Assembly: GCA_037074765.1 (NCBI GenBank)
Contig: JBAMDO010000017.1
Coordinates: forward strand, 1-64,000
Direction of reading: 5' to 3'
DNA: 64,000 bases
From: Mansonella perstans
Taxonomy: Eukaryota; Nematoda; Chromadorea; Rhabditida; Onchocercidae
Both the position numbers and the translations under genes were made by a program. The notes below the pieces were generated by a model that was not told the origin of the DNA, searched no databases, and saw nothing but the letters and a program-made list of their open reading frames with translations. Of the stretch, positions 39,801 through 47,860 are shown piece by piece (position 1 is the stretch's first letter; every line of letters begins with the position of its first letter).

Positions 39801-40717
39801 TTGTAGTACTACTTAATATTTGGAAAAAAGAAAAAAAAAACAAGAATATAATAATAAGTATTTTTCAAAACAATTTTAAATAATTATTTAGAAAATAAAA
39901 TTTTTAACTTTTCATTATTCCTGCAGTGATTTTTATTATCATCAGAAGAAATTCAAATTCAAAAAAACAAATTCCAAATTTAAGTTCCTTACTAAAACAA
40001 ATAATTACAAATTCCTTCTTATTAAGTTAATTAATAATTTCTCATTCATATTTACTTAATTGTTGTTAAAATGTAAAAAATAATTTTTGAATTTGTTTTT
40101 TGCTTTTTTTTTTTGACAAAACTACTAAATATTATTTAGCTCATAAAAGTTACACAATAAATTTGTGTAAATTTAAAATAATTTTGGTGGAAATGATAAG
40201 TTTAAATAATTGAGCAATATGATGAAATAGATAAGAAATGATTTGTTAATTATGAATATATCCCTGACTGAATTTCACTTTACAACAATAACAATTATTA
40301 CTACTAAAAAGAATAAAAATGTATGTGTGTGTGTGTGTGTATGTGTGTGTGTATGCATGTATATGTATATGTGTGTGTACTGGTCAAAATTATAACTTTA
40401 GAAAATTTTAAAATTTTACAAATCAAATGGAAAAATTCGCACAAAATCAAGTAAAAAATTCGTACAAACCAAATAAAAAATTACAAACCAAAATTCGAAA
40501 AATCCGTTTCATTGATAATTGTTGTTGTATCATTGTTGCTTCGATTTGCAATTAATGCATTAATTAATACATTTGTTATATTATTATTATTATTGCTATG
40601 ATTTGATAAATTATCATCCAATTCATTCAAATATACACCAGCAGAAGTACAGAAGAATAAAAATAGAAATTTTTCAAAATTTAATAAATTATTTATAAAA
40701 TGCCAAGCATGCATCAT
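900..40717 (-). CDS. unc-52: UNC-52/perlecan-like basement membrane protein, N-terminal half (15 exons, 3' partial)
   Basis: Perlecan is a secreted basement-membrane proteoglycan; nematode UNC-52 anchors body-wall muscle attachments. Exons on the minus strand: 40717-40489, 37319-37085, 36752-36598, 33445-33323, 32645-32527, 32048-31805, 30152-29942, 28501-28419, 27778-27653, 20087-19953, 19137-17598, 17288-17020, 16661-15346, 14717-14492 and 1169-900. All junction phases agree and give about 1760 residues before the gene leaves the window. Domain order is signal peptide, SEA, LDLa, cysteine-less Ig, LDLa, lustrin/EB-like module, LDLa repeats interrupted by two low-complexity exons, LDLa, Ig. 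The last Ig closely resembles the first Ig of C. elegans UNC-52, which as I remember it starts almost directly with that domain. The SEA plus LDLa part is therefore either an ancestral perlecan N-terminus kept here, or a neighbouring gene that I have wrongly joined across the 13 kb intron at 1170-14491. Confidence 0.72.
5638..5950. repeat. (GA)n and (CA)n microsatellites
   Basis: GA-rich tracts lie at about 5638-5670 and 5818-5850. A long CA tract runs from about 5873 to 5950. Short ORFs across them (RERE or VCVCV proteins) are translations of the repeats. Confidence 0.9.
6734..6870. repeat. (GAT)n trinucleotide microsatellite
   Basis: A GATGATGAT tract about 130 bp long, nearly pure over its last 60-70 bp. 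On the minus strand it reads as a poly-histidine ORF with no flanking coding signal. Confidence 0.9.
8148..8243. repeat. (ATC/ATT)n imperfect trinucleotide repeat
   Basis: An imperfect ATCATT/ATTATT array in the large intron; no coding signal. Confidence 0.8.
8637..8845. repeat. (CAA)n imperfect trinucleotide repeat
   Basis: An interrupted CAA/CGA array of about 200 bp with AACAAT interruptions. It is non-coding in context. Confidence 0.85.
9085..9440. repeat. (CA)n/(CATA)n compound microsatellite
   Basis: About 350 bp of alternating ACAC and ACATAC. It creates several overlapping minus-strand ORFs made of Cys, Val, Tyr and Met, which are repeat artefacts. Confidence 0.9.
10880..10935. repeat. 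(GAAT)n tetranucleotide repeat
   Basis: A run of GAATGAATGAATGG units in the large intron. Confidence 0.8.
11365..11612. repeat. Two-copy tandem duplication, period about 123 bp
   Basis: Unit 1 (about 11365-11488) and unit 2 (about 11489-11612) share a GTGATAAAATAAACAAA-like start, an AAATTTAATTATTCA core and a TCACATCGCCC / TCATATTGCCC end. The ending of unit 1 is unusually GC-rich for the locus. Confidence 0.75.
12048..12330. repeat. Two (GA)n purine tracts
   Basis: GAGAAAGAGA-type tracts lie at about 12048-12110 and 12265-12330. The short ORFs over them are translations of low-complexity sequence. Confidence 0.8.
12880..13085. repeat. Degenerate two-copy repeat
   Basis: The block reading TTATCATATCTTAAACA...AATTAGCCTGGCTTATGAAT recurs about 125 bp later as TTATCATATTCTAAACA...GATTAACTCAACTTATGAAT. 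It is a diverged tandem duplication with no coding signal. Confidence 0.55.
14492..14717 (-). CDS. unc-52: unc-52 exon 14: LDLa repeat
   Basis: The exon runs from a TTTCAG acceptor to a GTAAGT donor, phase 0 to 1. It starts [20 protein letters not shown], followed by an LDL-receptor class A repeat with six cysteines and the calcium-binding [16 protein letters not shown] core, then a linker ending ISGTSKSVI. The phase-0 start is informative. The ordinary LDLa exons end in phase 1, so this exon needs a 1-to-0 exon before it. Only the E/R/Q exon or the small exon at 19469-19545 fits. Confidence 0.85.
15346..16661 (-). CDS. unc-52: unc-52 exon 13: giant E/R/Q-rich coiled-coil exon
   Basis: The exon is 1316 bases, phase 1 to 0. 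It begins [14 protein letters not shown] and is then almost entirely Glu, Arg and Gln, with about four repeats of a unit near 68 residues containing [17 protein letters not shown] and [18 protein letters not shown]. Such trichohyalin-like sequence should form long charged helices. The proposed donor is CGA|GTACAGG at 15346, which brings exon 14 into frame. If it is not used, the frame runs on about 17 codons to a TAA at 15294-15292, giving a possible truncated isoform. I recall no such segment in C. elegans UNC-52. Confidence 0.72.
15680..16420 (-). repeat. Coding minisatellite (about 200 bp unit) in the E/R/Q exon
   Basis: Three to four imperfect copies, best seen as recurrence of TTCATAATATTCTTGTCTTC and TCTTTCTTGCTCCTGCCTTA on the plus strand. 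The matching long plus-strand ORF (15360-16667) is the antisense of this purine-rich coding repeat. Confidence 0.85.
17020..17288 (-). CDS. unc-52: unc-52 exon 12: end of one LDLa plus a complete LDLa
   Basis: The exon is phase 2 to 1. It starts inside an LDLa ([19 protein letters not shown] with [10 protein letters not shown]). The first cysteine of that domain is supplied by the previous exon. A linker with two NES/NDE stretches follows, then a second full LDLa ([13 protein letters not shown] to [10 protein letters not shown]). The donor is GTAGGT. Confidence 0.85.
17330..17430. repeat. Short tandem repeat in intron
   Basis: Three imperfect copies of a unit near 27 bp containing TTAATTACCAATACAATA. 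Confidence 0.65.
17598..19137 (-). CDS. unc-52: unc-52 exon 11: giant exon with eight FKPNGQ repeats
   Basis: The exon is 1540 bases, phase 1 to 2. It has an Asn/His/Asp/Lys-rich hydrophilic first third, then eight tandem units of 37-41 residues, each with the form [15 protein letters not shown], a (G/D)[12 protein letters not shown] core and NKAEISHG. The tail ends DECSDQEIR, whose cysteine is the first of the LDLa completed by exon 12. That ties this odd exon structurally to the protein rather than leaving it a chance ORF. The repeats have no cysteine, are polar and probably disordered. I do not recognise the family. Start is set by the TTATAG acceptor at 19138; upstream codons in the same frame are intron. 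Confidence 0.78.
17690..18600 (-). repeat. In-frame tandem repeat, eight units of 111 or 123 bp
   Basis: Units 2-3 and 4-5 form a near-identical higher-order dimer: a 41-residue unit with an extra HSGT or HSET insertion alternates with a 37-residue [15 protein letters not shown] unit. Length differences are multiples of three, so the frame is preserved. Confidence 0.9.
19469..19545 (-). CDS. unc-52: unc-52 alternative small exon (EYF type)
   Basis: A 77-base exon between TTGTTCAG and GTAAGT, phase 1 to 0, encoding [14 protein letters not shown] then [12 protein letters not shown]. Its start is clearly related to that of the E/R/Q exon ([14 protein letters not shown]). It can be joined in frame from the LDLa exon at 20087-19953 and, because it ends in phase 0, only to exon 14 among known exons. 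It would thus replace exons 11-13, giving a compact isoform. This is inferred from phase and homology only. Confidence 0.6.
19953..20087 (-). CDS. unc-52: unc-52 exon 10: LDLa repeat
   Basis: Phase 1 to 1; complete six-cysteine LDLa from [13 protein letters not shown] to [10 protein letters not shown]. The donor GTTGGT is weak, as for exon 9. Confidence 0.85.
21180..21190 (+). promoter_or_regulatory. Candidate trans-splice acceptor before the HHAT start
   Basis: AATTTAACAG, 24 bases before the first ATG, looks like a nematode 3' splice site preceded by A/T-rich sequence without an upstream coding exon. It would suit spliced-leader addition. Inference only. Confidence 0.35.
21215..26623 (+). 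CDS. Hedgehog-acyltransferase-like MBOAT protein (HHAT homologue), complete, nested gene
   Basis: Exons 21215-21487, 22161-22396, 23512-23969, 25190-25470 and 26258-26623 join in phase and give 537 residues. MBOAT enzymes transfer fatty acyl groups onto secreted proteins in the ER membrane; HHAT palmitoylates the Hedgehog N-terminus. The catalytic pair is visible: Asp369 in [11 protein letters not shown] and His409 in FVLLWHGTQ. They are 40 residues apart, the same spacing as Asp339/His379 of human HHAT. Other HHAT-like stretches are [20 protein letters not shown] and [19 protein letters not shown]. Many hydrophobic segments fit a polytopic membrane protein. The first 30 residues are Thr/Ala-rich. 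Nematodes lack true Hedgehog but have Hedgehog-related proteins, so the substrate is open. From memory, C. elegans hhat-1 (ZC101.3) neighbours unc-52 (ZC101.2), which supports orthology. Confidence 0.9.
22440..23240. repeat. Degenerate tandem repeats in HHAT intron 2
   Basis: At 22450-22740 a unit near 60 bp (AACTTGATAATCTTATTTAGAAATAATT-like) recurs four to five times. At about 22850-23230 phrases such as TTATTGATTTAAA and AAACTTT recur at irregular spacing. No coding content. Confidence 0.55.
24225..24355. repeat. TA-rich microsatellite in HHAT intron 3
   Basis: Alternating ATATAT and TTAATTAATA tracts. Otherwise introns 3 (23970-25189) and 4 (25471-26257) show nothing recognisable. Confidence 0.75.
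27653..27778 (-). CDS. unc-52: unc-52 exon 9: LDLa repeat
   Basis: Phase 1 to 1, acceptor TTTACAG, donor GTTAGA (weak). Encodes [20 protein letters not shown] and [10 protein letters not shown], a complete LDLa. Confidence 0.83.
28419..28501 (-). CDS. unc-52: unc-52 exon 8: second half of a lustrin/EB-like cysteine module
   Basis: An 83-base exon, phase 2 to 1, with TTTTTCAG and GTAAGT sites. It encodes [18 protein letters not shown] and then EGKCCKSD. With the end of exon 7 ([11 protein letters not shown]) the pattern is C-x-DG...C....CP....C...CC, typical of EB/lustrin-type extracellular modules common in nematodes. This module lies between two LDLa repeats, which is not standard for perlecan. 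Confidence 0.75.
28502..29941. other. unc-52 intron 7
   Basis: AT-rich sequence with poly-T near 28520; nothing else recognised. Confidence 0.5.
29942..30152 (-). CDS. unc-52: unc-52 exon 7: LDLa plus start of cysteine module
   Basis: Phase 1 to 2. Encodes [21 protein letters not shown] and [10 protein letters not shown] (LDLa, with Met replacing the usual small residue after Asp), a basic linker [17 protein letters not shown], and the first part of the lustrin/EB-like module. The frame continues to TAA just after the GTAATT donor. Confidence 0.8.
30153..31804. other. unc-52 intron 6
   Basis: No exon found. Tandem repeats near its upstream end are listed separately. Confidence 0.5.
31580..31820. 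repeat. Local tandem repeats around a splice donor
   Basis: About 31585-31690 holds two copies of a unit near 55 bp containing ACCGATTGCGCAA and GGCAACACTTCTGAAAT. About 31725-31815 holds three imperfect copies of GTTACCTGTGCAATTATTTT-like sequence, so the donor of exon 6 (ACAG|GTAACAAA) is repeated twice more downstream in the intron. Confidence 0.65.
31805..32048 (-). CDS. unc-52: unc-52 exon 6: second half of a cysteine-less Ig-like domain
   Basis: Phase 0 to 1 between TTTTTAG and GTAACA. Encodes the C-strand motif [12 protein letters not shown] and the late strands [19 protein letters not shown], where the usual F-strand Y-x-C is Y-x-I. It ends in a small cysteine pair, [13 protein letters not shown], leading into the next LDLa. 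Confidence 0.75.
32527..32645 (-). CDS. unc-52: unc-52 exon 5: first half of a cysteine-less Ig-like domain
   Basis: Phase 1 to 0. Encodes [20 protein letters not shown], where the B-strand cysteine expected after the GDSIRI motif is replaced (SAKT). Exons 5 and 6 together form a full Ig fold length with the intron in the middle. Domain boundaries and the WL and DNSGIY motifs are clear despite the missing disulphide. Confidence 0.72.
32646..33322. other. unc-52 intron 4
   Basis: Rich in TTAATTAATTAATT palindromic repeats at about 32860-33080; no exon seen. Confidence 0.5.
33323..33445 (-). CDS. unc-52: unc-52 exon 4: first LDLa repeat
   Basis: Phase 1 to 1. Six-cysteine LDLa: [21 protein letters not shown] and CSDGSDE, with a closing cysteine (VNC) supplied by exon 5. 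Two nearby acceptors (TTTAG and TTGTCAG, 10-11 bases apart) keep the same phase, so the linker could vary. Confidence 0.82.
34790..35245. repeat. Degenerate minisatellite
   Basis: A unit near 35 bp containing ATATCAGGTATATTTCAAATCC recurs about eight to ten times with strong divergence, alternating 'CAATATCAGG' and 'GTATTTCAAATCC' phrases. It keeps two plus-strand frames open (repeated I-F-Q-I motifs), but there is no start, splice or domain evidence for a gene. Confidence 0.65.
35720..35835. repeat. Short tandem repeat (CTCGGTACACT type)
   Basis: Five or so copies of a 16-20 bp unit containing TCTCGGTACACTGTTT. Confidence 0.75.
36598..36752 (-). CDS. unc-52: unc-52 exon 3: second half of SEA domain
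   Basis: Phase 2 to 1. Encodes [15 protein letters not shown] and [19 protein letters not shown], the later strands and helix of a SEA domain. The autocleavage motif G-S-V-V-V of mucin-type SEA domains is replaced by G-T-L-V-T. The donor (GTCAAT) is weak and the exact end is uncertain. Confidence 0.72.
37085..37319 (-). CDS. unc-52: unc-52 exon 2: hydrophobic segment and first half of SEA domain
   Basis: Phase 1 to 2. After EYQLQSLKT comes [16 protein letters not shown], then a SEA start: [20 protein letters not shown] and [15 protein letters not shown]. The hydrophobic run preceded by MKT reads like a signal peptide, so an alternative first ATG may lie inside this exon. If exon 1 is used, the segment becomes an internal hydrophobic stretch. 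Confidence 0.75.
38825..39300. repeat. CT-rich tandem duplication
   Basis: A unit of about 160 bp starting CCAGATTTTAATGTTTTTTT and ending in a (CT)n run plus TTTGCTTTCTGTCT is present at about 38838-38980 and 38999-39123. A weaker CT tract follows at 39220-39300. Confidence 0.75.
40320..40380. repeat. (TG)n microsatellite
   Basis: Alternating TGTGTG with TATATG interruptions. A purer (GT)n tract lies at about 40807-40849, just upstream of the putative start codon. Confidence 0.85.
40489..40717 (-). CDS. unc-52: unc-52 exon 1: putative signal peptide exon
   Basis: Starts at the first of two ATGs ([17 protein letters not shown]), followed by a hydrophobic core [10 protein letters not shown] with a plausible cleavage before VYLNELDD. 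The rest is Asn/Thr-rich with several N-glycosylation sequons (NRS, NDT, NET). It ends in phase 1 at GTTTGT and joins exon 2 in frame. Asn-rich sequence can keep a frame open by chance, so this exon is the least certain of the gene. Confidence 0.5.
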
Positions 40718-40803
40718 GCATTCGTGATAAAATATAGGGAGATGGATGATGATGCTGATGATACTATGATGATTTAGTTTTACTGTGATAATTAAAAGGG
40801 CCA

Positions 40804-40842
<39 letters not shown>

Positions 40843-40849
40843 TGTGTAC

Positions 40850-42000
40850 CTTGATTATTAACAAAATTCATTTGCCCAAATTGTTGGTAGAAGATATATA
40901 AGATGAAAGAGATGAAGAAATGAAGAAAAGATGACGATAAGTAGATAGATTGATTGATAGATAATACAACTCATTAACATTCTCAACGCTATATGACATC
41001 TTATGGTATGTATCATACTATTGATTATTTTTACGATATATCATCAAACTTATACCATATATACACATACTATCTATATGTTGGAATTTATGACAATTTT
41101 AGAATATTACAAATCTCATCACAATTTTTAATATTTCTATAATTAATCATGATAAATATCGTTGTTATCAATAATCAACATAAAATACTAATCATCATTA
41201 TTATCATTAATATATTTAACATTTTTTTTTCTAATGCAGATTATTATTATTTTCTGCTACTAAAATATTGATATCATCATGATTAGAATAATTGATAAAA
41301 TTGAATAATATAAATGATTACAAGGAAAAAAAATAAATATTGAAAAAAAGATTTCAATTTCTTATTTTTAATTTCAATTTCACGCATTCTTTTCTTTCAA
41401 TTTAAATTAATTTGATAATTTGCTAGCGGTATTATCATTTATAGAATTTTCGTTGTACCTTCATCATTCTTCTCATTTCGTTAACTGTTGCAATTGCTAA
41501 TTGTTAATTTGCTCAATAAATTTTAAGCATACATCAAATTGTTGTTTTCTGTTTGGAAGATATTTTTGAAATAACCACTGAACTTCGAATTATGAATATC
41601 ATAAGGAACAGTTTTAATTTTTTTCTGTTCTAAAATTACTAATAATAAAACAAAATAAAACATTCTATTGATTGAAGTTCAATTAAATTTAAGCAAATGT
41701 ATAGAGTGAATTTCAAATATTTTTTAAATTGTCCATTCATATTGAATTTCAAATATTTTAAATCGCATATTCATATTAAATTTCAAATGTATTTAACCTA
41801 CTTTAATTTCAAAAGTAAACAAACAGTTCGGGTCAATTTATGAATTTATCAATCATTTTCATCATTTACAATGCATCATAGTATTATTGATAAAATTGAT
41901 GAAATTTGTTTTTTTGATTAAAAGGATGAATTATATTTTCCGATATCTTCTAGTACTATCGAAATAATCGAATACGTGAAATTAAAATATAAGAAAGAAA
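40850..42000. other. Intergenic region
   Basis: AT-rich with ATCATT-type runs; nothing recognised. Confidence 0.5.
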
Positions 42001-44000
42001 ATTAATACAAAGGAAAAAAGGAACTCATTTAATTAATATTTGATTTGAAGATTAAAATTTGTAAAAAGTAAACAGACTGAATGGAAAATAAAAGTTACCT
42101 AGAACAATTAACTACAATTATTAAAATTCCTTTTCTATTAATCATTTCAATTTTTACACTTGTTAAAATTTATTTCTGATCCATGATAATTCCTGAAACA
42201 TCTACGAGACATTTAATGTCTTGAAAAGAACTGAAAAATCCAAAGATTTGATTTTTGGATAAATGTTCAATATCCTCTTTAAGCCATTTACAATAGTTAA
42301 TTAGTCCATAAGAAATTTGATAAAATCACTAGCTTGCAGACTTAGCATCTGGTTTTGCTTTAGATGAATGAGCATCATTTTCGTAATAATTAGTGCCGTA
42401 AGATTGCCGCAAAATTAAAATGACATTTGAAATTATTCAATCGATCAGCTTCCATGAAGCGTGTAAAAATAAGAGATGTAATAAACTTGTAATTAGTAAA
42501 GCTTAACATAAGCATAACATAGCGTGACCAACATTTTTGTACAGTCAGATCAGAAAAGGATTTTGTCATTATCATTTTTTTGTAATCATAATAGCTAATC
42601 ATAGCAATTATCGATTATTGTTTAGAAAACTATTTCAAAGTATTTTCACAAATACCGAATCTCCCTGAAACTCATCAAACTACATATTTCCCTAAATAAG
42701 GAATAGAAGTTAATAAATTAATAATAACCACCGCCATTCTATTTTATTTGCCCCCAAATTAATACAAAAACACTGAAAGCGATACTTATTAATAAAAAAT
42801 ACAAATACCTCCTAACCAAATCTTTGTTAAATGATAGCTACCATATATTAAACCCTTAAAAATATGCAAATAAATAAATAAAAAAACATTTGAATGTATT
42901 ATACGTACCATTCAGCCCAAATGAACCTCAAGCACAACATACTGCACCGAGCTAAAAGCACACCACCTGCTGCACAGTAAAAAGTCAAAAAAAAAAACCA
43001 ATAGTAATTTGTGATATTAGCATAACATCTAACATACTGCCAACAGAACTAAAAATTAAACGTAAAATCTCGAAAAAAAAATCTTCTAATCCAAAAAAAA
43101 AAACTGTTGGCGTTATTTAAAATAATAAAAAATGGTTAAAAAAAAAGATTAAAGATAACAAATAATTCTTAATTCATTAATATATGATAATAATGAAATC
43201 CCTCGTTCCGTAATCATTAATGATTCATATGCAGAATTTTCATTAATACAGTATATCGTCTAAAAATGATATGACCATGTAATGTACGAATGCTCATTCA
43301 TTTTATCGTGGTATGGCCATATAATGTTCCAATGATCTTACATTATTCAAATAACACCCAAAAATCATTGCTACTGCTTGACTTCATTGATATTAAATAA
43401 AAAGCATGTTTAATTGAAATAAAATTACTTAATTCTGTTGATGTGATGATATTTAATTTACATAATATATTCGCTTTCCCAACTTCATATTTATTTTTCA
43501 ACTATTTTTTTCAAATTTATTATATTTCTTTCAATTTCATAATGTCTGTTTAATTTGATATAAATATACAAATCATTCTTTATACATAAAATTTAACCAT
43601 TTAGTTTATACTGTGATGCTATTAAACATTTATTATTAGTTCACTTACAGTGTTTATTTGTCCTTTTTATCTTTTGCAATGAATAAAAGAAAAAAAAAAA
43701 CAATTTTTGAATTTGTTGATGAGAATCATGAATTTAATTGTATATTATTTTTTATATTTGTTTCACATTTAAAATTGTTTATTTGACATCGAAATTTTTT
43801 GTCACAAAGAAATAAAATTACACATGTGCTGTAATTATTAAAATTTTAATTATCGAAGTTTTTGCCATTTATTCAAATAATAATCAATTCAATTCGTTTA
43901 TTTATTTAAATTATTGATAAAAAAAATTGGAATTAATTATTCATCAGGTTATATAGATAATTGTTATCATCTATTAGTAAAAAATTTATTGAACAACTTA
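42000..44000 (-). repeat. Decayed block copy 1 of the micro-exon gene family
   Basis: Holds intron-unit sequence (AAAATTTATTTCTGATCCATG near 42170), a decayed first exon (42329-42515), and a promoter-like block at about 43431-43690 with ATAAATATACAAATCATTCTTTATACATA. The order matches the intact copies, but 42600-43400 is unrelated and separates promoter from exon. Confidence 0.6.
42329..42515 (-). pseudogene. Decayed first exon of the secreted micro-exon family
   Basis: The frame MLMLSFTNYKFITSLIFTRF aligns at DNA level (roughly 75 percent by eye) with the signal-peptide exon of the intact genes (MQFLRFIACMFIIFIILTSF). The frame then stops (AAILRH*). A plus-one frame carries on through SYGTNYYENDAHSSKAKPDA to TAG, exactly where the intact copies have their GTAAGC donor. 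It looks like a frameshifted relic. Confidence 0.5.
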
Positions 44001-46000
44001 ATCATTGTTATTGCAATATTTTGATTATTTACTATCAAATCTTGCAAAATTTTTTTCCATCAACTAAATGTGTACATAATTAATTTATTCTAATCCTCTT
44101 ACGGTACTCTTGCTACGAAAAATTGCCGAAGCAAACTTTTTTTCCTTACAAAACATTTTACTAATGTTATGTAGGAAAAAAACAATAGACAATCAATCAA
44201 ATTTATTTCTTTGTTTCATTTTAAATTTATGAAAATTGTGAAAAAATAATCATTCATTTCTTCATTTTTGTCTTTCACTTTTTTCACTTCCCAATACTAT
44301 TATACGGTTGAAAATTTCATTTAAAATTAATTCAATAGCTGCTGACATTTTTCTTCTAAATACCATCAATTGCAATTTGTACTACAAATTTTTGTCTTCA
44401 ATTATTTCGCCTTTCCATAATTCTCCCGCTGTTCTTTCCCTCCCCCCCATCGTTTTCTCCTGCGTTATTTAAATTACGTTTTTCATTTTATTCAGAATTT
44501 TTCGTTTTTTTTTTCCTCCATTGAATTTATCTACAAACGTTTTTTTTCTTTTTTTTTTTTTTTTTTATTGTAGAAGAAGCTATGATAGCAAAAAGCAACA
44601 AACAAATGGTATCGTTGAAAAAAATGCAACACAACAATTACATCCTAACAATAACAACTACTCTCGTCTATCGTCTCTCTGTTCTCTTTCATTCCAGGAC
44701 ATGCAAAAAAAAGGAAAAAAAATAAAACGGAAACGGAAAATGCAAAAATAGGCAAAGAAATAAAATAAAAAAGATGGAAGAAAGAGATAATTGTAAAGGG
44801 GAAAAAAAAGTGAGAAAATTTTTTGATTTAATTCACTGAATGATAGATTTTTTTGAAAAAAAAAAAAAAACAAAGCAAAAATGGAAGAGAAAATAAAATT
44901 TTGTCAGTAATTTGCACATTTTAAAACATTCATGAGAAAAAAGGAAGTTGAAAAATATACTACAAATTAGAGTTAAATGATGAAGATTAATGAAAATAAA
45001 CATGCAAAGAATGATAAAGTGTTGGAATAAAAATAAATAATAACAGAGAGAAAAATGATTAATTAAATAACAAACATAAATATATAAGTATGTAAATAAG
45101 TTTATCGTTAGTTAATAAAAGCAATAATAATATATACATAAATAGAAGGTAAAGGAATATAATGAAATCTTTGTGTTTTAGATATTTACAAAAAAAAAAA
45201 AAAAAACTTATTTGATTAATTAATTATATATCTTTTTTTTTAAATAGCAATTTCAAAAATAAAAAAAAAAAAAAAAAAAAGAAAGAAAAAAATAAAAAAA
45301 AAAAATAATCCGCGATTTTTTTTCACACTCATTCATTTTCACATTAAAAATTTTTTCCTTTTCTTTTAATGTATTTGTTAATTCATTTTATTCCAGTTTT
45401 TTGATATTGTAATTTTCAATTGGAAATAAAAAAAAGGAAACAAAATATCAGTCTGTCTGTCAATTTATCTATTTGAATTTATCGATCAATCAATCTATCT
45501 ATCAAATTCATCTGTCTGTAAGGAAGCGATACTATTAGAAATGATAGGTATTTATCAAAATGAATTATTCAACACGATGATTATTGTATGAATTGTACTT
45601 TCATGTCTCACTTTTCATTTTTTTTTTTTTTTTTTCTGCACAAGGTAGTTTTGAATGAATGAATGAAAATATATTTTAATAGATGAATGAATGAAATAGG
45701 TGTAATAGATCGAATGAATAAATAATTTTTTTTTTGTAAAAAAAAAAGATCCGTTTACTTATTTTTTCTTTTTAAACTTCTCATCATTCATTCATTCAAT
45801 ATGCTTTATCGATTACAATCAAATGAAGACTAAAAAGAAGCAAATAAAAATGTGACAAAGTATTTGGGGAAAAAAAAAAAAAAAACGCGGGGTATGGAGT
45901 GGGAAAAAAAAAATGAAGAGGAAAAGCGGGGGAAGATGAAAGAAAAAGGAAATAGAAATTTGAGTAAAAAGGAAGATGAAATGGAATAATTGATAAATTA
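44000..46000. other. Intergenic region between decayed copies
   Basis: Long poly-A and poly-T runs (for example 45190-45310) and A-rich sequence. No supported gene. Confidence 0.5.
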
Positions 46001-46019
46001 TCGGCATTGATCAAAAAAG

Positions 46020-47860
46020 CACATCAGACATTAGCACGAAGAATATTCATTTCCTTTATTACAATTATATAAATTTAAATTTGTAGAAGTTAATTAATGT
46101 AACAATATAATGCATCGTTTCTTCTGAAGAATTAAAAATACAATTAATGATTTTTTTTTGGAATTAAATTATTTTTCATTTGTACGAATATAAAATTTAA
46201 TTACGAATGAATAAACATACATTCTCTCACGTAACACACTAGCTGAAATTATTTACATTTTATAATTATCAATGATTCACACTAAAATTTTGCTTCATTA
46301 ATAGCATAGACTGCAAAAATATTTTGCATCTTTGAATAGTATCCAAAAAAATCTTTCGTGCTATTTAAAAAATGAGCAAATGATAAATAAGTGTTATCAG
46401 TATAGTTGCTATTTACAGTGTTATCACTAGTATTATTATTATCGAATCTTTTTAGTCATTTTTTTAAGCAGACAATTTCTTTTTTTTTTTAATAGACTAT
46501 TTCATAGCAACTGATACGGAATTAATACAAATTTTTACAGCAAAGAAAATTTCAAAAAAAAAGAGAAGCATATCACTAGCATATCTAGTAAGAAGTACCA
46601 AATTTTTTTGAAATTCTGGTGCTATCAATTTCACTGAGAAAAGTCCTTGAATAAATATTCAACTCGCTGAAAAAAGGTTAACATTATTAAGTCATTTAAT
46701 ATACTTCAACGTTTTTCTTGCAGAAAACAGGTATGATATCAACAGATGATATTTTTCCTAGAAGAAAAATATCTTCCTAGACGATATTTTTCTTTGCTAA
46801 TCTATCTGTACAGATTAACTTTTGACTTTTTTTCAAAACAAATTAAGCTGTAAGACTTTTTGAAGTTATAAAATACAATTGATCACCGTAAAAATGGGAA
46901 AGATTGACATTAGTACAGTTGCTATATTATCATCAGTATTATTATTGAATATTTTTTGTTGTTTCTAAACGGTTATTTTGGATGAATGAAGCATAATACT
47001 TGAAGAAATATAAATATATCTTGCATACATATCTTATATTATCATATATGAATTGTTAATGCTAAAATAAGATGCGAAGTTCATTTCAAAAGTTTAATCA
47101 TTGTTATAAAATTGCTGAAAAAAATTTTCGAAATCATCGTTTTGTACAGTTATTGAAATTATGAATTTCTTTATCACAATTATCAAACATAACAATAATT
47201 GATTGCAAGTGATAACTTTACTTAGTGCTGGCATTATTTAAATAGAAAAATTAAAGTAAATATATTAGTTCTTTAATGTGAAAAAACTTGTTTGATCTTG
47301 AACTATTCAATTTTAAATTAAATTAAAATGTAAATTAATGTTAATTACCATTCTTTTGATGTAAAATGAATTTTCGTAATGTGTTCGCTTTTTCATTCTC
47401 GAATTTCCGTAATATTTAATTGCTGTTTTATTTGGTATAAATATACAAAACCATTATTTATACATATAATTTAGCCATTTAGTTCATACTATAAAACTAT
47501 GAAACATCCGTATTGCCTCAGAGTGTTTGTTTTTCTTTACGTCTTTTGCAATGAAAAAAAGAAAAACAATTTTTTAAATTGTCAATAATATCTATCAAAT
47601 TGAATTGCATTGAATTGCATTATCAGTAAACATTTATCAAGTTGAAAAGTGTATATATAATTTCATTTTTTTTTTGGGAAATCAAAATTACAAAAAGACA
47701 TGGTAAAACTTTTTTTATTTAAAACGATGATAAATGTATCAAATGAAAGTGATGCAATATAAGATATAATTAAAATTCGAATATGCAATAAAAATTTTAT
47801 GATTTAAAATTCCAATTCAAATTAATTTTTGGATAAAACATTGCATATTTTTTTAAATCC
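46020..47860 (-). repeat. Gutted block copy 2 of the micro-exon gene family
   Basis: 46020-46760 matches the 3' flank of the intact copy at 48830-49440 (shared phrases GTGTTATCAC, ATTATTATTATCGAATCTTTTT and CATAGCAACTGATA). 47200-47560 matches its promoter region. Later sequence matches the upstream flank. The coding exons between are missing or unrecognisable. Confidence 0.65.
47330..47560 (-). promoter_or_regulatory. Orphan promoter-like block
   Basis: Carries the family's conserved TTTGGTATAAATATACAAAACC and TTTATACATATAATTTAG phrases (minus strand TATAAAT-type boxes) but no intact gene follows. Confidence 0.45.

Larger units (their letters stand above)
37320..40488. other. unc-52 intron 1
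   Basis: AT-rich. Contains the CT-rich array at 38830-39300. I see no exon. Confidence 0.5.

Noticed and set aside
44521..44751. Plus-strand ORF with Lys-rich end
   Set aside because: Starts in a poly-T run and ends in A-rich low-complexity sequence; no supporting signal.
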